Of a stretch of DNA of 64,000 nucleotides, positions 52,394 to 62,119 are shown piece after piece. A program made the translations under genes and the position numbers. Every line of letters begins with the position of its first letter. Positions within the stretch are counted from its first letter, which is position 1. The DNA is from Leucobacter salsicius M1-8. GTDB lineage: Bacteria; Actinomycetota; Actinomycetes; Actinomycetales; Microbacteriaceae. Location: the NCBI RefSeq assembly GCF_000350525.1, contig NZ_AOCN01000004.1:1-64000 (forward strand). Direction: 5' to 3'. The notes beneath the pieces are model-generated. The model worked only from the letters and a program-made list of their open reading frames with translations, did not search any database and was not told the DNA's origin.

Positions 52394-53085
52394 TACGAGT
52401 GCTGCTTTTTGAGTCGTTCCCACATCGCTTTATTGACGGACATAGCGCTCCCGCGCTGCGTTGCCATTTGGTTCGCGGAGTCCTGCCCAGAGAACTCCAT
52501 CCATGTCCCCGGCTGCCCAAGTACATAGACCGCGTAGTTGTGCTTGTACTTGCCGAACACGTTAGCGAGGTAAATGAAAATCATGTCATCTTCCTTACGG
52601 TTTCGGGCGATCGCGCCGCCCTCGTTGCTGGCCTGAATGGCCTTGAACACGACCGGGTTAAGCGATCGCGGATTGATCCAGCGTCCGCCGCTCCATGCAC
52701 GGTCCCAGCGGGTCTCCCAGTGGATATGAACCCCGAGGGAGAAGCCGGAGTCGCCAGCGAAGCCGACGACCTGGCCGGCCTTTACTTTGTCGCCGACCTT
52801 GACCGCGTACCCCTCGAGGTGGCCGACGCGGGAGATCAGCCCATCAGGGCGGCGGATCTCGACCGTGCGGCCTTCGCCGTTGGCCTTCACAAATTTGCCG
52901 TTTCCGAGTGGGAGTGACCCCGAAGAGCCATCGCCGCCGACGAAAATAACCTCTCCGTCAAACGCAGCGAGTACCGGGTCGCCGCGTTCAGCCGCAAGAT
53001 CCATCCCGGAGTGCGTGCCTCCGCGCGTGCCCGCTTCTTCAGTTATGACCGGGTTAGCTGCCGGATAAACAACCAACGTACTCAT
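52393..53085 (-). CDS. M23-family endopeptidase, endolysin
   Basis: The protein has 230 residues. The LytM zinc site is seen in THSGMDLAAERGDPVLAAFDG (H-x3-D) and HIHWETRWDRAW. VGHLEGYAVKVGDKVKAGQVVG is the usual biotinyl-like turn. The last 65 residues (from MIFIYLANVFGKYK) are an extra module of unknown type, possibly cell-wall binding. It lies directly after the fibre gene and before the membrane proteins, the place expected for the lysin. There is no signal peptide. Confidence 0.85.
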   Translation of the reverse strand: MSTLVVYPAANPVITEEAGTRGGTHSGMDLAAERGDPVLAAFDGEVIFVGGDGSSGSLPLGNGKFVKANGEGRTVEIRRPDGLISRVGHLEGYAVKVGDKVKAGQVVGFAGDSGFSLGVHIHWETRWDRAWSGGRWINPRSLNPVVFKAIQASNEGGAIARNRKEDDMIFIYLANVFGKYKHNYAVYVLGQPGTWMEFSGQDSANQMATQRGSAMSVNKAMWERLKKQHS

Positions 53086-53102
53086 TAAGCCACCCGCCCT
53101 AA

Positions 53103-55529
53103 TCAGTCATTTAGATAAAACTCGGAAACATCAAAATCAATCCACCCAGGCACGTTGTCATCAGGGATATACACCTTCATGTCACCCGTAACGCTCACCT
53201 CAAGCCGAAGCACGCTAATCGCGTTAGGGTTTGAAAGCTGAGCAACACAAAGAGCCTGCTGATGCCGGACCGGAGCAAACGTTCCGTTGAGCTTCCCGAA
53301 CTCCACACTGGGACCAGCGAACGGGCCCTCAACGCGTCCACGAAGCCGAACCTTGCGGTTCTCGATCGACACCCGGAACGGCCGCGCCGAAGGCGACGTG
53401 AACCCTGCCCCGAGCGATATGGAAGTCGTCGTGTAATCGTTCCAGGTGCTCATATCTGGTGCGAGCTGGTTTGAAAGCATGTCAAACGCGGCGCTCTTAG
53501 CGCCCATGTCGATTGAATACAGCATCGACTTACGGGCGTGCGTCGGACCGGTAGCCACCCCGACAATCAGCGAAGCGTCGCCAGACGGCGAATGATGAAC
53601 CACGATGCCCTCCGGCTCGTGCACCGACAGCTCCACGCCCCATGCGTCATATGAGATGGCGTCCCCGAGTTCCTTAACGAAGTCGGTTGATCCGTCAGCG
53701 TTGTATGACACAACAGCAGCCGGCCCAGACGGAGACCCGAACAGGAAAAACCATTTTCCGGTTTCGTGCATATACGCATGGTTCTGCACAGACCCATGAA
53801 CGGTACTCATTTCAACCACAGCGGAAGCAATCGGGGCAGGTGCCGTCTGACTGCTTTTCACGTCGCCGATCAGAAAAGCGTTCATCGTTCGAGTAGCGCC
53901 GCCACCTTCCCGCGAAACGATAACCCCGTTACGTTCGTCATAGTTCAGCCGCCGAGCCACACCGCTAAGGGAGCTGACGCGGTACTGCTCCATCTGCGCG
54001 AACGTGTAGACACCAGGGGCCCACGGCATCCGAACGATATTCCGGTGACGCGCAGTGTCAGAGCTCGGATAACGCCAGTCGCGCCAGTCAGACCACAAGA
54101 ACATCTGCCCGCTCGAAGTGCGCTCAATGAACGCGCCGTCGCCGTGCCCAGCGTCAATAAGCACCATCGAGTTAACCGGGATGCCCGTATCATTCAGCAG
54201 CGTAGATCCCGAGTGCTCGAGCATCGAAACCACGGCAGACTCACGCCCAGACTCACTTCCAGGAGTGTTGCGTGAAGTGAACCAACGATTGTTTTCGGCT
54301 TCGCACAAGAACGCGCCCTGCATCACGTATCGGTCATCAGAGCCGAATGCTGCACCGAATGACACCCGGGCCTGGCGTAAATCAAACGCGACGCTATGGC
54401 CATTTGCGCCAAGCTTCGGGCCGCCTTCAGGCTGGCCGGGAGCAACCCACGAAGCGGATCCACCCATCCACTGCGGTAACGAAGTATTGTCATTCCGGTT
54501 AGGGAGAACAGTCAGCCCTGGGCTGGCACCGCCAACGCTCAATGACATAGACGCTATCCGGTTGCCCGTAGCGCGAGCGCCAAACATCACCGTTCGAGCA
54601 GGACGCGCCCACGTCGGAATGTTTGCCCACGGGACAACGATCGTCTGCCCTGCGGGGATAGTTTCGCCCGCTGGCGCTTGCACGCCGCCCTCGAAGTAGA
54701 TCACGCCATCGAACCGGCAAACCCGAGCCGTTCCGCCAGTCCCCCCGATGTAACCTGGAGCGTAAACAAGCTCAGTCCAGTCAATGTTCGGGAGCAGGTT
54801 ATTTATCACACGGATCTCGCCACTCACGGCTTCCAACCCATCGCCTAGCGACACTGGCTGGTACTCACCAAACGCACCCGAGTACATCAACAGTGTTTCA
54901 TCATTAGGGCTGGGTTCTGGGGCCTGAATCGCTCCCGCAGCGATCTCTCGTACTTCATCAATGCTGGCATCAATCGCGTCAACATCAATCGACTCCGCAG
55001 CCGCTTTCGCACGCTCAGCTTCAGCAGTAGCAGTTGCCGAGCTGTCAGCTGCGGCCGATGAAGCGGATTCTGCGCGATCAACCGCGGCATTGATCCCAGT
55101 GATCCCGCCCAAAGCATCAGCAGCTTCCAAGCCTGCTTCAATAGCCTGCACCGTCTCATCACGCATCTGGTTGACATCGGCCAGCCACGGAGGCGGCCCA
55201 AATACCGACGATGGGACCGAAGTCGACTCAACCACGGGGAGGGACCTGTACTCGACCTGATCGGTGACAGGGATCGCTGTCCACCACTCAAACGTCCGAC
55301 CACCCAGGATCTCGCGCACCCGAACCGCCGTGCCGTCCGGGTTTGATGGGAGTGAAAATGCTGTTCCGTCAAGCTGACGAAGCGCCCCATTAACCACCTG
55401 AGCCACAGCAAGCGACTGCGTGATGAGCATCTCGCCTGTATCGATGCGTTGCGCCTGCGCGAACTCGATACGGCCGCTCTCACGCAGCCCCGCCGAATCA
55501 GCGACCACACCTGTGATTTGTACCTGCAT
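53103..55529 (-). CDS. Tail fibre/minor tail protein
   Basis: The protein has 808 residues. The first 120 residues are a particle-anchor-like domain, followed by an Ala/Glu-rich coiled coil (ADSSATATAEAERAKAAAES). Beta-rich modules with repeated Gly/Ser/Thr strands extend to the C-terminus and look suited to receptor binding. VSYNADGSTDFVKEL and EPEGIVVHHSPSGDASLIVG resemble the beta-propeller-like blocks of phage tail proteins. The function is inferred from size, composition and position before the endolysin. Confidence 0.7.
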   Translation of the reverse strand: MQVQITGVVADSAGLRESGRIEFAQAQRIDTGEMLITQSLAVAQVVNGALRQLDGTAFSLPSNPDGTAVRVREILGGRTFEWWTAIPVTDQVEYRSLPVVESTSVPSSVFGPPPWLADVNQMRDETVQAIEAGLEAADALGGITGINAAVDRAESASSAAADSSATATAEAERAKAAAESIDVDAIDASIDEVREIAAGAIQAPEPSPNDETLLMYSGAFGEYQPVSLGDGLEAVSGEIRVINNLLPNIDWTELVYAPGYIGGTGGTARVCRFDGVIYFEGGVQAPAGETIPAGQTIVVPWANIPTWARPARTVMFGARATGNRIASMSLSVGGASPGLTVLPNRNDNTSLPQWMGGSASWVAPGQPEGGPKLGANGHSVAFDLRQARVSFGAAFGSDDRYVMQGAFLCEAENNRWFTSRNTPGSESGRESAVVSMLEHSGSTLLNDTGIPVNSMVLIDAGHGDGAFIERTSSGQMFLWSDWRDWRYPSSDTARHRNIVRMPWAPGVYTFAQMEQYRVSSLSGVARRLNYDERNGVIVSREGGGATRTMNAFLIGDVKSSQTAPAPIASAVVEMSTVHGSVQNHAYMHETGKWFFLFGSPSGPAAVVSYNADGSTDFVKELGDAISYDAWGVELSVHEPEGIVVHHSPSGDASLIVGVATGPTHARKSMLYSIDMGAKSAAFDMLSNQLAPDMSTWNDYTTTSISLGAGFTSPSARPFRVSIENRKVRLRGRVEGPFAGPSVEFGKLNGTFAPVRHQQALCVAQLSNPNAISVLRLEVSVTGDMKVYIPDDNVPGWIDFDVSEFYLND

Positions 55530-55542
55530 GTGGATCCCCTCG

Positions 55543-56142
55543 TTAGCTAGAAAAAACTACATTTGCGGCGACCTGCGGAGCGCCGCCTGACCATGACGCG
55601 GTGCCTTGCGCGCCATCGCCGATCCATCCCGTGATCGCCACTTGTACCGCTACCACGACTGGTCCGTCCCCAGCCGCGTTTGAGGCCCGCATCGCGGCGC
55701 CACTCGCCCGGCCTGAGACCGTCGTGCTCGCAGCACTCACGCCTTGTCCGAGCGGGACAGCGGGGCCTGCAGTGCCGTTAACTAGCACGCGTGCTGACAC
55801 GACAGGCCATGCGGCGGCACCGGCTACGGACCAGTTCACCACTACGGACGCCAACGCCATCACCGCCGCCGCAGACTTTCCTACAGGACGCGACACGGTT
55901 ACCGTTGCTACGGTCTCCCATTGCGTGGTCGGGGTAAACCCGCCACCAACTGACTCTGCGGCCACCGCTACGGGAATCGCAGCAACCACGTTGGCGAGTT
56001 GAGCCAGAGCTTCCTCCAGCCTCTTCAGTGATTGCTCCTTCTCGGTACCCGTGGGCCGCTGCACATCAGACACCGATGTCGAGATCTTCTTGAGCGTGCT
56101 CGCCAACCTACGTTCAGGCGGCGTATACATCGGCCTTACCAT
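55543..56142 (-). CDS. Phage minor tail-region protein
   Basis: The protein has 199 residues. A charged helical start (RRLASTLKKISTSVSDVQRP) leads into a Val/Ala/Gly-rich beta domain. Its start overlaps the end of the preceding tail gene by 7 bases. No known domain is recognised; it is probably a small structural or appendage protein. Confidence 0.55.
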   Translation of the reverse strand: MVRPMYTPPERRLASTLKKISTSVSDVQRPTGTEKEQSLKRLEEALAQLANVVAAIPVAVAAESVGGGFTPTTQWETVATVTVSRPVGKSAAAVMALASVVVNWSVAGAAAWPVVSARVLVNGTAGPAVPLGQGVSAASTTVSGRASGAAMRASNAAGDGPVVVAVQVAITGWIGDGAQGTASWSGGAPQVAANVVFSS

Positions 56143-57251
56143 GACGCCTCCCCCGCTACCACAACACCTAGCCAGTCAGAATCGGCGCTGCCAGATACCT
56201 CGACGATGCGTCGCTCATACGTGCCATCTGGGATGCCCCAGTGGTCGAAGACATCGATCGTGCACCAATCGCCCGACCGCAGCCCGTTCGAGCTCTCAGC
56301 GCGCACATCGAAAGTCCAGTAGTGGATCGGGGCCTGGCCTTCCTCGTAGCGGGCTTGAGCCCACCCGTCGAGTGTCGATTGTCGAGACACCGAAGTATGT
56401 GAGGTGTCCCACACCTCGCAGAGCGGGATCCCGGCTGCAACCAGGGCGGAGCCGGTACGCCGGGAGGCCATCACCCGGTCGTCATCTTTTCCGCCCATGA
56501 AGATTGCGGTCTGCGCGAGGAACTCGGGCGAGATCTTGAAATCCAGTCCGCGAATATCGGGGTCGTCCCCGCCCGACTGCCAGGCCCGCCAAAATGAAGA
56601 GGTGATCTCAGGTTCCGCGTCGGTTCCGGTGATCAGATGGAACGTGAGCCGGTCGCTCTCGTCGATCACCGGCACCCAGTCCCACTCGACCCCGCCCACG
56701 ACTTCAGCAATTTCCTGTACCGCGTCTTGTACTGGTTTCCCGTCGACGGCAAGATATGTGCGCTCACGAGTGCCTATCCGGTCAGGCATGAACACCGCAG
56801 GGATATGCCCGCCCTCGTGATTCATGGCCTGCATGTACAGCCGTTTCATGATCGTCCCGTAGTCAACACCGGTGATCGTTGTGTTGCGTGCTTTGATCGG
56901 GAACCCAGTCGCGTCCACGAGCGGCCAGTACCCGACCGGGAGCACGTGCCTGCGCTCGTACAACGACTCAACCCCGGTGCCGGGGAAGGAGATCTTGTGT
57001 GCCCCGTCGGTATCGCTTTTCCCCTCGGGTATCCCCAGTACGCCAGCAGCGAGCACCCGTCGCTCTTCGTCGATCACCGACATCACGAACTTACGAGGCA
57101 CCATGAACTGGTACCAAGACCGGCCCGTATAGCCCGGAATCTCTACCGTGACTTCGTCCGCGCGGCACACCCCCACTGACCATGACGCGGCAGAGTACTC
57201 GAGCTCTGAGACGGGCTCGCCCGTCATCGTCTCGTGAAGCAAAACGCGCAC
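56136..57251 (-). CDS. Phage tail-tip/hub-like minor tail protein
   Basis: The protein has 371 residues. The layout, with a beta-rich N-terminus (LLHETMTGEPVSELEYS), a middle WYQFMVPRKFVMSVIDEERRVLAAG region and a C-terminal WTFDVRAESSNGLRSGDWC, resembles the Gp37-like or baseplate-hub proteins of actinobacterial siphoviruses. The GTG at 57251 follows GGGAGGGAGC. It lies after the Dit-like gene, where tail-tip proteins are expected. Confidence 0.6.
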   Translation of the reverse strand: MRVLLHETMTGEPVSELEYSAASWSVGVCRADEVTVEIPGYTGRSWYQFMVPRKFVMSVIDEERRVLAAGVLGIPEGKSDTDGAHKISFPGTGVESLYERRHVLPVGYWPLVDATGFPIKARNTTITGVDYGTIMKRLYMQAMNHEGGHIPAVFMPDRIGTRERTYLAVDGKPVQDAVQEIAEVVGGVEWDWVPVIDESDRLTFHLITGTDAEPEITSSFWRAWQSGGDDPDIRGLDFKISPEFLAQTAIFMGGKDDDRVMASRRTGSALVAAGIPLCEVWDTSHTSVSRQSTLDGWAQARYEEGQAPIHYWTFDVRAESSNGLRSGDWCTIDVFDHWGIPDGTYERRIVEVSGSADSDWLGVVVAGEASW

Positions 57252-57270
57252 GTTGCTCCCTCCCGATCGG

Positions 57271-58128
57271 CTACGCCAGCACGGCGATCAGCGAAAACGA
57301 GGTGAGCTGGTTACTCAACCGCCCCAGGTATACGGCACATGCAGAAGCGGTGATGCTCGCGGCACCCATCTTCACGTCAGCAGACCCAGGCACCGTCGTC
57401 TGTGGCGTCACAGTGACCGCTGGCGCGCTCGGAAACAGTCCAGCCGGGAACGATACGGTAACCGATCCCTGAGCCTGCGCCGTACCAGGAATCGCCCCAG
57501 TGGTCGCCCAGACGATCGGCACACGCTCCCACGCGCCACCGCGCCGAAGATACTCGCGCCCAGTCGCCAGCACGAACGCACGCGCGCCATCAACTAGGTC
57601 TGCAGAGTTCAAATCAGCAACCGCGCGCACGACGAGCACGCCGCCAGCCGCGGCGGTAAACGGGCTCGTGTTCGTCAGCGTCGCCTGCACGATTCCCGTG
57701 TTCCCAGAGGCAGACCTAACGGTGCCGAGCTCAACCGCCCCACCAGGGATCGCGGGCTTCGCCGGAACAGCGCCAGGAATACCGATAACGACACCTACAG
57801 AAACAGCTTCCTCGCCAGCGCCGACATCAGCCGGCCTTGTGTAAATAACATCTATGCGCGCGTTCGCAGCAGGAGCAGCTCCAACATCAACCGTGACCGG
57901 CTCAGTCGCCCCACCGATCAGCACCAGGCGACCCTTCGCACGTACCGCTACATGCGGTGCCACCTGAACCGTCCAGCCCGCTCCCTTCGTCAGCAGATTC
58001 GCCGACGACGGAAGCACCCCCGAGCGCGGAATACCGGTACGGTCGCGCAACACGAGCCCCGCAAACGCAGCACCCGTCTCCTCAAAATGCCAGTCGAAAT
58101 CGTTCGACGGAAAACCCGGAAACTCCAT
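57271..58128 (-). CDS. Phage tail-region protein
   Basis: The protein has 285 residues. The N-terminal MEFPGFPSNDFDWHFEETGA opens a domain with several jelly-roll-like beta strands, and the C-terminal part (VTVSFPAGLFPSAPAVTVTP) resembles receptor-binding appendages of other actinophages. The ATG at 58128 overlaps the TGA of the Dit-like gene (ATGA arrangement). The exact function is unknown. Confidence 0.6.
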   Translation of the reverse strand: MEFPGFPSNDFDWHFEETGAAFAGLVLRDRTGIPRSGVLPSSANLLTKGAGWTVQVAPHVAVRAKGRLVLIGGATEPVTVDVGAAPAANARIDVIYTRPADVGAGEEAVSVGVVIGIPGAVPAKPAIPGGAVELGTVRSASGNTGIVQATLTNTSPFTAAAGGVLVVRAVADLNSADLVDGARAFVLATGREYLRRGGAWERVPIVWATTGAIPGTAQAQGSVTVSFPAGLFPSAPAVTVTPQTTVPGSADVKMGAASITASACAVYLGRLSNQLTSFSLIAVLA

Positions 58129-58976
58129 CACCAAGCCCCAATCCTAAAAAACGCAGACAGCAGCGGATCACCCACGCGACCCACCACCTCGAACCGAAAC
58201 TCGCCCACCTGGCCAGCCGGAATATCGAACCACTCACGAACACGCAACCAACGCGTCATGTCAGCCCCGCCAACCGTTACGCGCCGCGCGCCGCAATCGA
58301 ACACGACCACATCGCCGTCGTCGACAGCCCACTCAAACCGAAGCCGCCGCCCAGTCGCGATCTCGTAGATCGTGACCTGAGAGAACCCGCCCACGACCTC
58401 GAGCGTTGGAGCCATCGAGATCGCGCCAGCGTTCGGCACAATCAACCGACTTGCTTCAGACACCGTGCCGAAGTTCCAGGGCATCCTCTGAGGCAGCCTG
58501 ACACCTCCAGCAGCAACCGGCATCCCGACCGGACCTACACGCTGCAACGGTCCATACCTACGCGGATCCGGCGCCACCATGTCAACTACAAACTTCGTCC
58601 ATCTGCGCCCCCGATCAGGGTCCACATCGAGCGTGTCAATCTCTACATACCGCTCCCACACGCCACTCTCTCGAGACGACACCCGCATCGTTCCAGCCCC
58701 GGCGGCGAGCGCTGTTTCGAGGTTGTCTCTGATGGTGTGTAGTTCGGTGGTGTTGGTGGCGTAGATGTGGCCTGTGATGGTGATGATGCGTGATTGTCGG
58801 AGGATGGTTTTTCGTTTGAAGCTGCCGTGGGCGCCGGGTATTGGGTCGGTGTCGCCGCGTGCTTCTGGTAGGCCGGTCCATCCTTCGAGGTTGGTCCAGA
58901 TGAGTCCGGTGTCTGGTGTTTGTGCGCCGGACAGTGTTGTGCCGAGGAGTTCTATCCAGAGTGGTTGTTCGTTCAC
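58128..58976 (-). CDS. Distal tail protein (Dit, siphovirus type)
   Basis: The protein has 282 residues. Its start (LWIELLGTTLSGAQTPDTGL), FKRKTILRQSRIITITGHIY and the HTIRDNLETAL helix match the phage tail/Dit family. The second half carries two beta-sandwich-like regions (VTIYEIATGRRLRFEWAVDD). The GTG at 58976 overlaps the TGA of the tape measure gene. It caps the tail tube below the tape measure. Confidence 0.8.
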   Translation of the reverse strand: MNEQPLWIELLGTTLSGAQTPDTGLIWTNLEGWTGLPEARGDTDPIPGAHGSFKRKTILRQSRIITITGHIYATNTTELHTIRDNLETALAAGAGTMRVSSRESGVWERYVEIDTLDVDPDRGRRWTKFVVDMVAPDPRRYGPLQRVGPVGMPVAAGGVRLPQRMPWNFGTVSEASRLIVPNAGAISMAPTLEVVGGFSQVTIYEIATGRRLRFEWAVDDGDVVVFDCGARRVTVGGADMTRWLRVREWFDIPAGQVGEFRFEVVGRVGDPLLSAFFRIGAW

Positions 58977-61900
58977 ACCAGGGCCTCCTCGATGCTTCGT
59001 CCGATTTGTTTGCCCACGATGCGTGGGTCTCGGTCGTACATTTTGATTTCGTTGTTGATGTTGACCTGTTTGGTGGCTGATCCTTGTCCGGTGTTCCGTG
59101 CGTCTTGCCCCGGTTCGCCGTTCATAGTGGCGGACATGGTGGCGGTGACGGATGTCATCGCGTCCTCTGCCCGCTTGGCGGCGTGCTGTGCCATGTCGAC
59201 GAGTGAGTCGCCGAGGCTGTCCGCTTGGGCGTCGACGCCGGCCACTGCGCCGCGCACGATGTCGCGGCCGGGTTGGATCATCTTGCGGGCGGGAGATTTG
59301 ATTCCGAAGAAGTCCTTGAAGCCGTCGAACGCGCTGGATGCGAGGTCGACGATGGCGTCGAGGACTGCTTGCCCCATGGATGAGAGGCCCTTGATGATTC
59401 CCATTACGATGTCGACGCCGAGGCTCAGCCAGTCCACGCTCGCCAGGCCGTCCCAGATTGCTTTCACGATCTGGGGCAGCATGGCGATGATCTGTGGGAT
59501 CGCTTTCACGAGACCCACGATCAGGGAGAGGACGAGCTGGATGCCGGCCGCGATGAGCTGCGGCAGCATCTGCAGCAGCCCAGCTACGAGCTTGAGCACG
59601 AGCGTGATCGCTGCGGTGATGAGCTGCGGCAGCATGTTGATGATGCCCGTGATAAGGGACAGCAGCAGCTGGATGCCTGCCTGGATGATCATCGGCAGAT
59701 TGCTGATGATGGCTTCGAGGAGACCAGTCACCAGCGTGAGCGCGGCCTCGAGCAGCATCGGCAGGGCGGCAATGAGACCGGTGATGATGGCGGTCAGGAG
59801 TTGAACGCCGCCTTCAATGATCATCGGGAGCGCGGTCACGATGGCCGTCAGCATGCCCGCGACGAGCGCCACCGCACCCTCTACCAGGAGGGGAAGCGCG
59901 GTCACGATGCCACTGACAAGCGCCGTTACCAGGGCGATTGCGCCCTCGATGATGGCTGGCAGGTTCTCCATGATCGCGGCCATAAGCCCCGACACCAGAG
60001 CGACTGCACCGTCTACCAGGAGTGGCACTGCCTGCACCAGCCCCGACACCAGAGCTTCAACGACACCGGTCGCTGCAGCAAGGAACGCTGGGATCTGCGC
60101 GTAAATGCCGGCCACGATCTTCGGCACGAACTCCGTGACCTTTGCGATCAGTCCCGGGAGTGCGGCGACGACCTGGTCGATGACCCCCGTGAGACCCTCG
60201 ACGAGTGCTCCCGCGTCACCGCCCGTAAGAGCGAATGCCGCGAATGCTGCCGTGACGATACCGAGCGGCCCACCCAGCGCCGCAAGCGGGCCGGTCAGCC
60301 CACCCAGCATGCCGCCGAGGATCGGCACCTTGGCCAGTACCGCGGCAAGACCGCCAGACCCCAACGCCAAGAATGCCGCCCCCAGCGGCGCGATGAGTTC
60401 CTTCAAACCCGAGAACGTTCCCGAGATCTTCCCGACCACATCCTGGAACGGCTGCGGCAGTGTCTGCACGAGCCCCGACACCATCTGCGGGATGGCAGCG
60501 ACCAGTCCCTTGATGATCTGCTGGATGCGCGGGAGGAGGTTGCCCATCGCGACCCCGACGCTCGAGGCGAGCTGATCCGTGACTCCCGAAATGTCGGCGT
60601 CTTCCTTGCCGAGCTCCGCGAGCCAGTTCTTCCACGACGACTTCATCGCGGCGGTCGCGCCCTCGATGGTGGTGGCAGCTTCGAGGGCCGTCGTTCCCGT
60701 AATCCCAAGCTCAGTCTGAACTACGTGGATGGCACTGACGACCTCGGAGAAGTTACCGATCGAGTACTTCTGACCAGACAGCTTTTCAGCGTCTGCGAGC
60801 AGACGCTCCATCTCGGTTTTGGTGCCGCCGTAACCGAGCTTGAGGTTGTCGAGCATGCCGTAGTTACCGCGCGCGATCGACTGGTACGTCTGCTGGATGG
60901 ACGCGAGATCGGTGCCCATCTTGTTCGCGTTATCGGACATGTCGATAACGGCACGGTTCGCGAGCTCCGCCGCAGCCTTGGTGTCCCCACCCAGCGACCC
61001 GATCAGCGAAGCACTGAAGCTGGTGACCTGCGACATGTACTCATTCGCAGATACGCCAGCGGTCCGGTACGCCTCCGAAGCGTAATTTTGGACGCTCCCT
61101 GCAGCGCTCTTGAACAGGGTCTCCACGCCGCCAACAGCCTGCTCCCAGGTCGCATACTCGGCGACAGCAGACTTGATCGTGGAGATTGCGTTCGCGCCAA
61201 TGATCGCGAACGATGCACCCAGACCTGCAACCGCGACAGTCGCAGCTCCCTGCAGAGCCCCACCCAGGGCCTTGCCCGCGCGTGAGCCCAGATCACGCAT
61301 GCCTGAGACCAGCGACGACAGACCACTAGCGGCAGCGCCCGGGAGGGCCTGCAGCCCTGCCTTCATCGAGCTCGCAATACCCGGGCCCAGAGAAGCAAAC
61401 GTCGCCCCCGCAGCCTTAGCTACCGCACCGACGCCAGCCCCGGCAGACGCCGCGCTCGATTTGAAGAGCGTCAGCGCTGATGCCGCTGAACCAAACCCAG
61501 TGGTCGATGCTCGCGCAAACCCCGCCTGCGAGGTCGACAGCTGCTGAAAATTATCGCGAACGTTACCGGTAAACCGAGACCACAAGCTGCCACTGCTGGT
61601 CGCGGACGTAGCCGCTGCCGACGTAGCGGTGCGCACAGCTTCCTGCGCGCCCTTCAGCCGCGTAGTGGCTGCAGTGACGGTGTCAGTCGCAGCCTTATGC
61701 GACCGACGAGCAGAGGCCAGACGCTCCTCGGCGGCTACAGCCGCAGAAGACCCCTCGCCGGACTTCGCGATGGCTTCTTGTAGTTTGACCTCGGCAACAC
61801 GAACCTTGCCGGCCTCGTCCTGCTGCTTCAAACGGGAACGCGACAACCCGGCCGCTGCGGTCGCAACTTCGCGATTCAGTTTGCGCATCCCGACGGAACC

Positions 61901-62104
61901 GAGATCGCCAGCCGAGGCACCAAAAGCAGCCTTCACATCGGTGCCAAGGGTGCGGCCAACCTTTCGGCCCGCACCCTTGAAGCCGCCGTCGAACGTCTTC
62001 GCGCCAGCCGCCCCGGCCGCCTGCGTGCCTTTCATCACAGCGCCCTTGAAGCCCGTCATCACGGGAAAGATGCTGATGTGGCCAGAGCCTACCTGTGAAG
62101 ACAT
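58973..62104 (-). CDS. Tape measure protein
   Basis: The protein has 1043 residues. The first 300 are helical with coiled-coil character. PIQ-like transglycosylase motifs are not seen. The centre (about 640-880) is a run of hydrophobic repeats built on MLPQLITAAITLVLKLVAGL, which could form membrane-spanning or pore segments. SPARKMIQPGRDIVRG near the end is a common tail-measure motif. AAGGAGGTG precedes the ATG. The family rule of about 0.15 nm per residue predicts a tail near 155 nm. Confidence 0.92.
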   Translation of the reverse strand: MSSQVGSGHISIFPVMTGFKGAVMKGTQAAGAAGAKTFDGGFKGAGRKVGRTLGTDVKAAFGASAGDLGSVGMRKLNREVATAAAGLSRSRLKQQDEAGKVRVAEVKLQEAIAKSGEGSSAAVAAEERLASARRSHKAATDTVTAATTRLKGAQEAVRTATSAAATSATSSGSLWSRFTGNVRDNFQQLSTSQAGFARASTTGFGSAASALTLFKSSAASAGAGVGAVAKAAGATFASLGPGIASSMKAGLQALPGAAASGLSSLVSGMRDLGSRAGKALGGALQGAATVAVAGLGASFAIIGANAISTIKSAVAEYATWEQAVGGVETLFKSAAGSVQNYASEAYRTAGVSANEYMSQVTSFSASLIGSLGGDTKAAAELANRAVIDMSDNANKMGTDLASIQQTYQSIARGNYGMLDNLKLGYGGTKTEMERLLADAEKLSGQKYSIGNFSEVVSAIHVVQTELGITGTTALEAATTIEGATAAMKSSWKNWLAELGKEDADISGVTDQLASSVGVAMGNLLPRIQQIIKGLVAAIPQMVSGLVQTLPQPFQDVVGKISGTFSGLKELIAPLGAAFLALGSGGLAAVLAKVPILGGMLGGLTGPLAALGGPLGIVTAAFAAFALTGGDAGALVEGLTGVIDQVVAALPGLIAKVTEFVPKIVAGIYAQIPAFLAAATGVVEALVSGLVQAVPLLVDGAVALVSGLMAAIMENLPAIIEGAIALVTALVSGIVTALPLLVEGAVALVAGMLTAIVTALPMIIEGGVQLLTAIITGLIAALPMLLEAALTLVTGLLEAIISNLPMIIQAGIQLLLSLITGIINMLPQLITAAITLVLKLVAGLLQMLPQLIAAGIQLVLSLIVGLVKAIPQIIAMLPQIVKAIWDGLASVDWLSLGVDIVMGIIKGLSSMGQAVLDAIVDLASSAFDGFKDFFGIKSPARKMIQPGRDIVRGAVAGVDAQADSLGDSLVDMAQHAAKRAEDAMTSVTATMSATMNGEPGQDARNTGQGSATKQVNINNEIKMYDRDPRIVGKQIGRSIEEALV

Positions 62105-62119
62105 GGCACCTCCTTGGGT

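Noticed and set aside
59801-61285. A long plus-strand frame inside the tape measure gene
   Set aside because: It is antisense to a strongly supported tail gene. Its composition follows the repeats of that gene.
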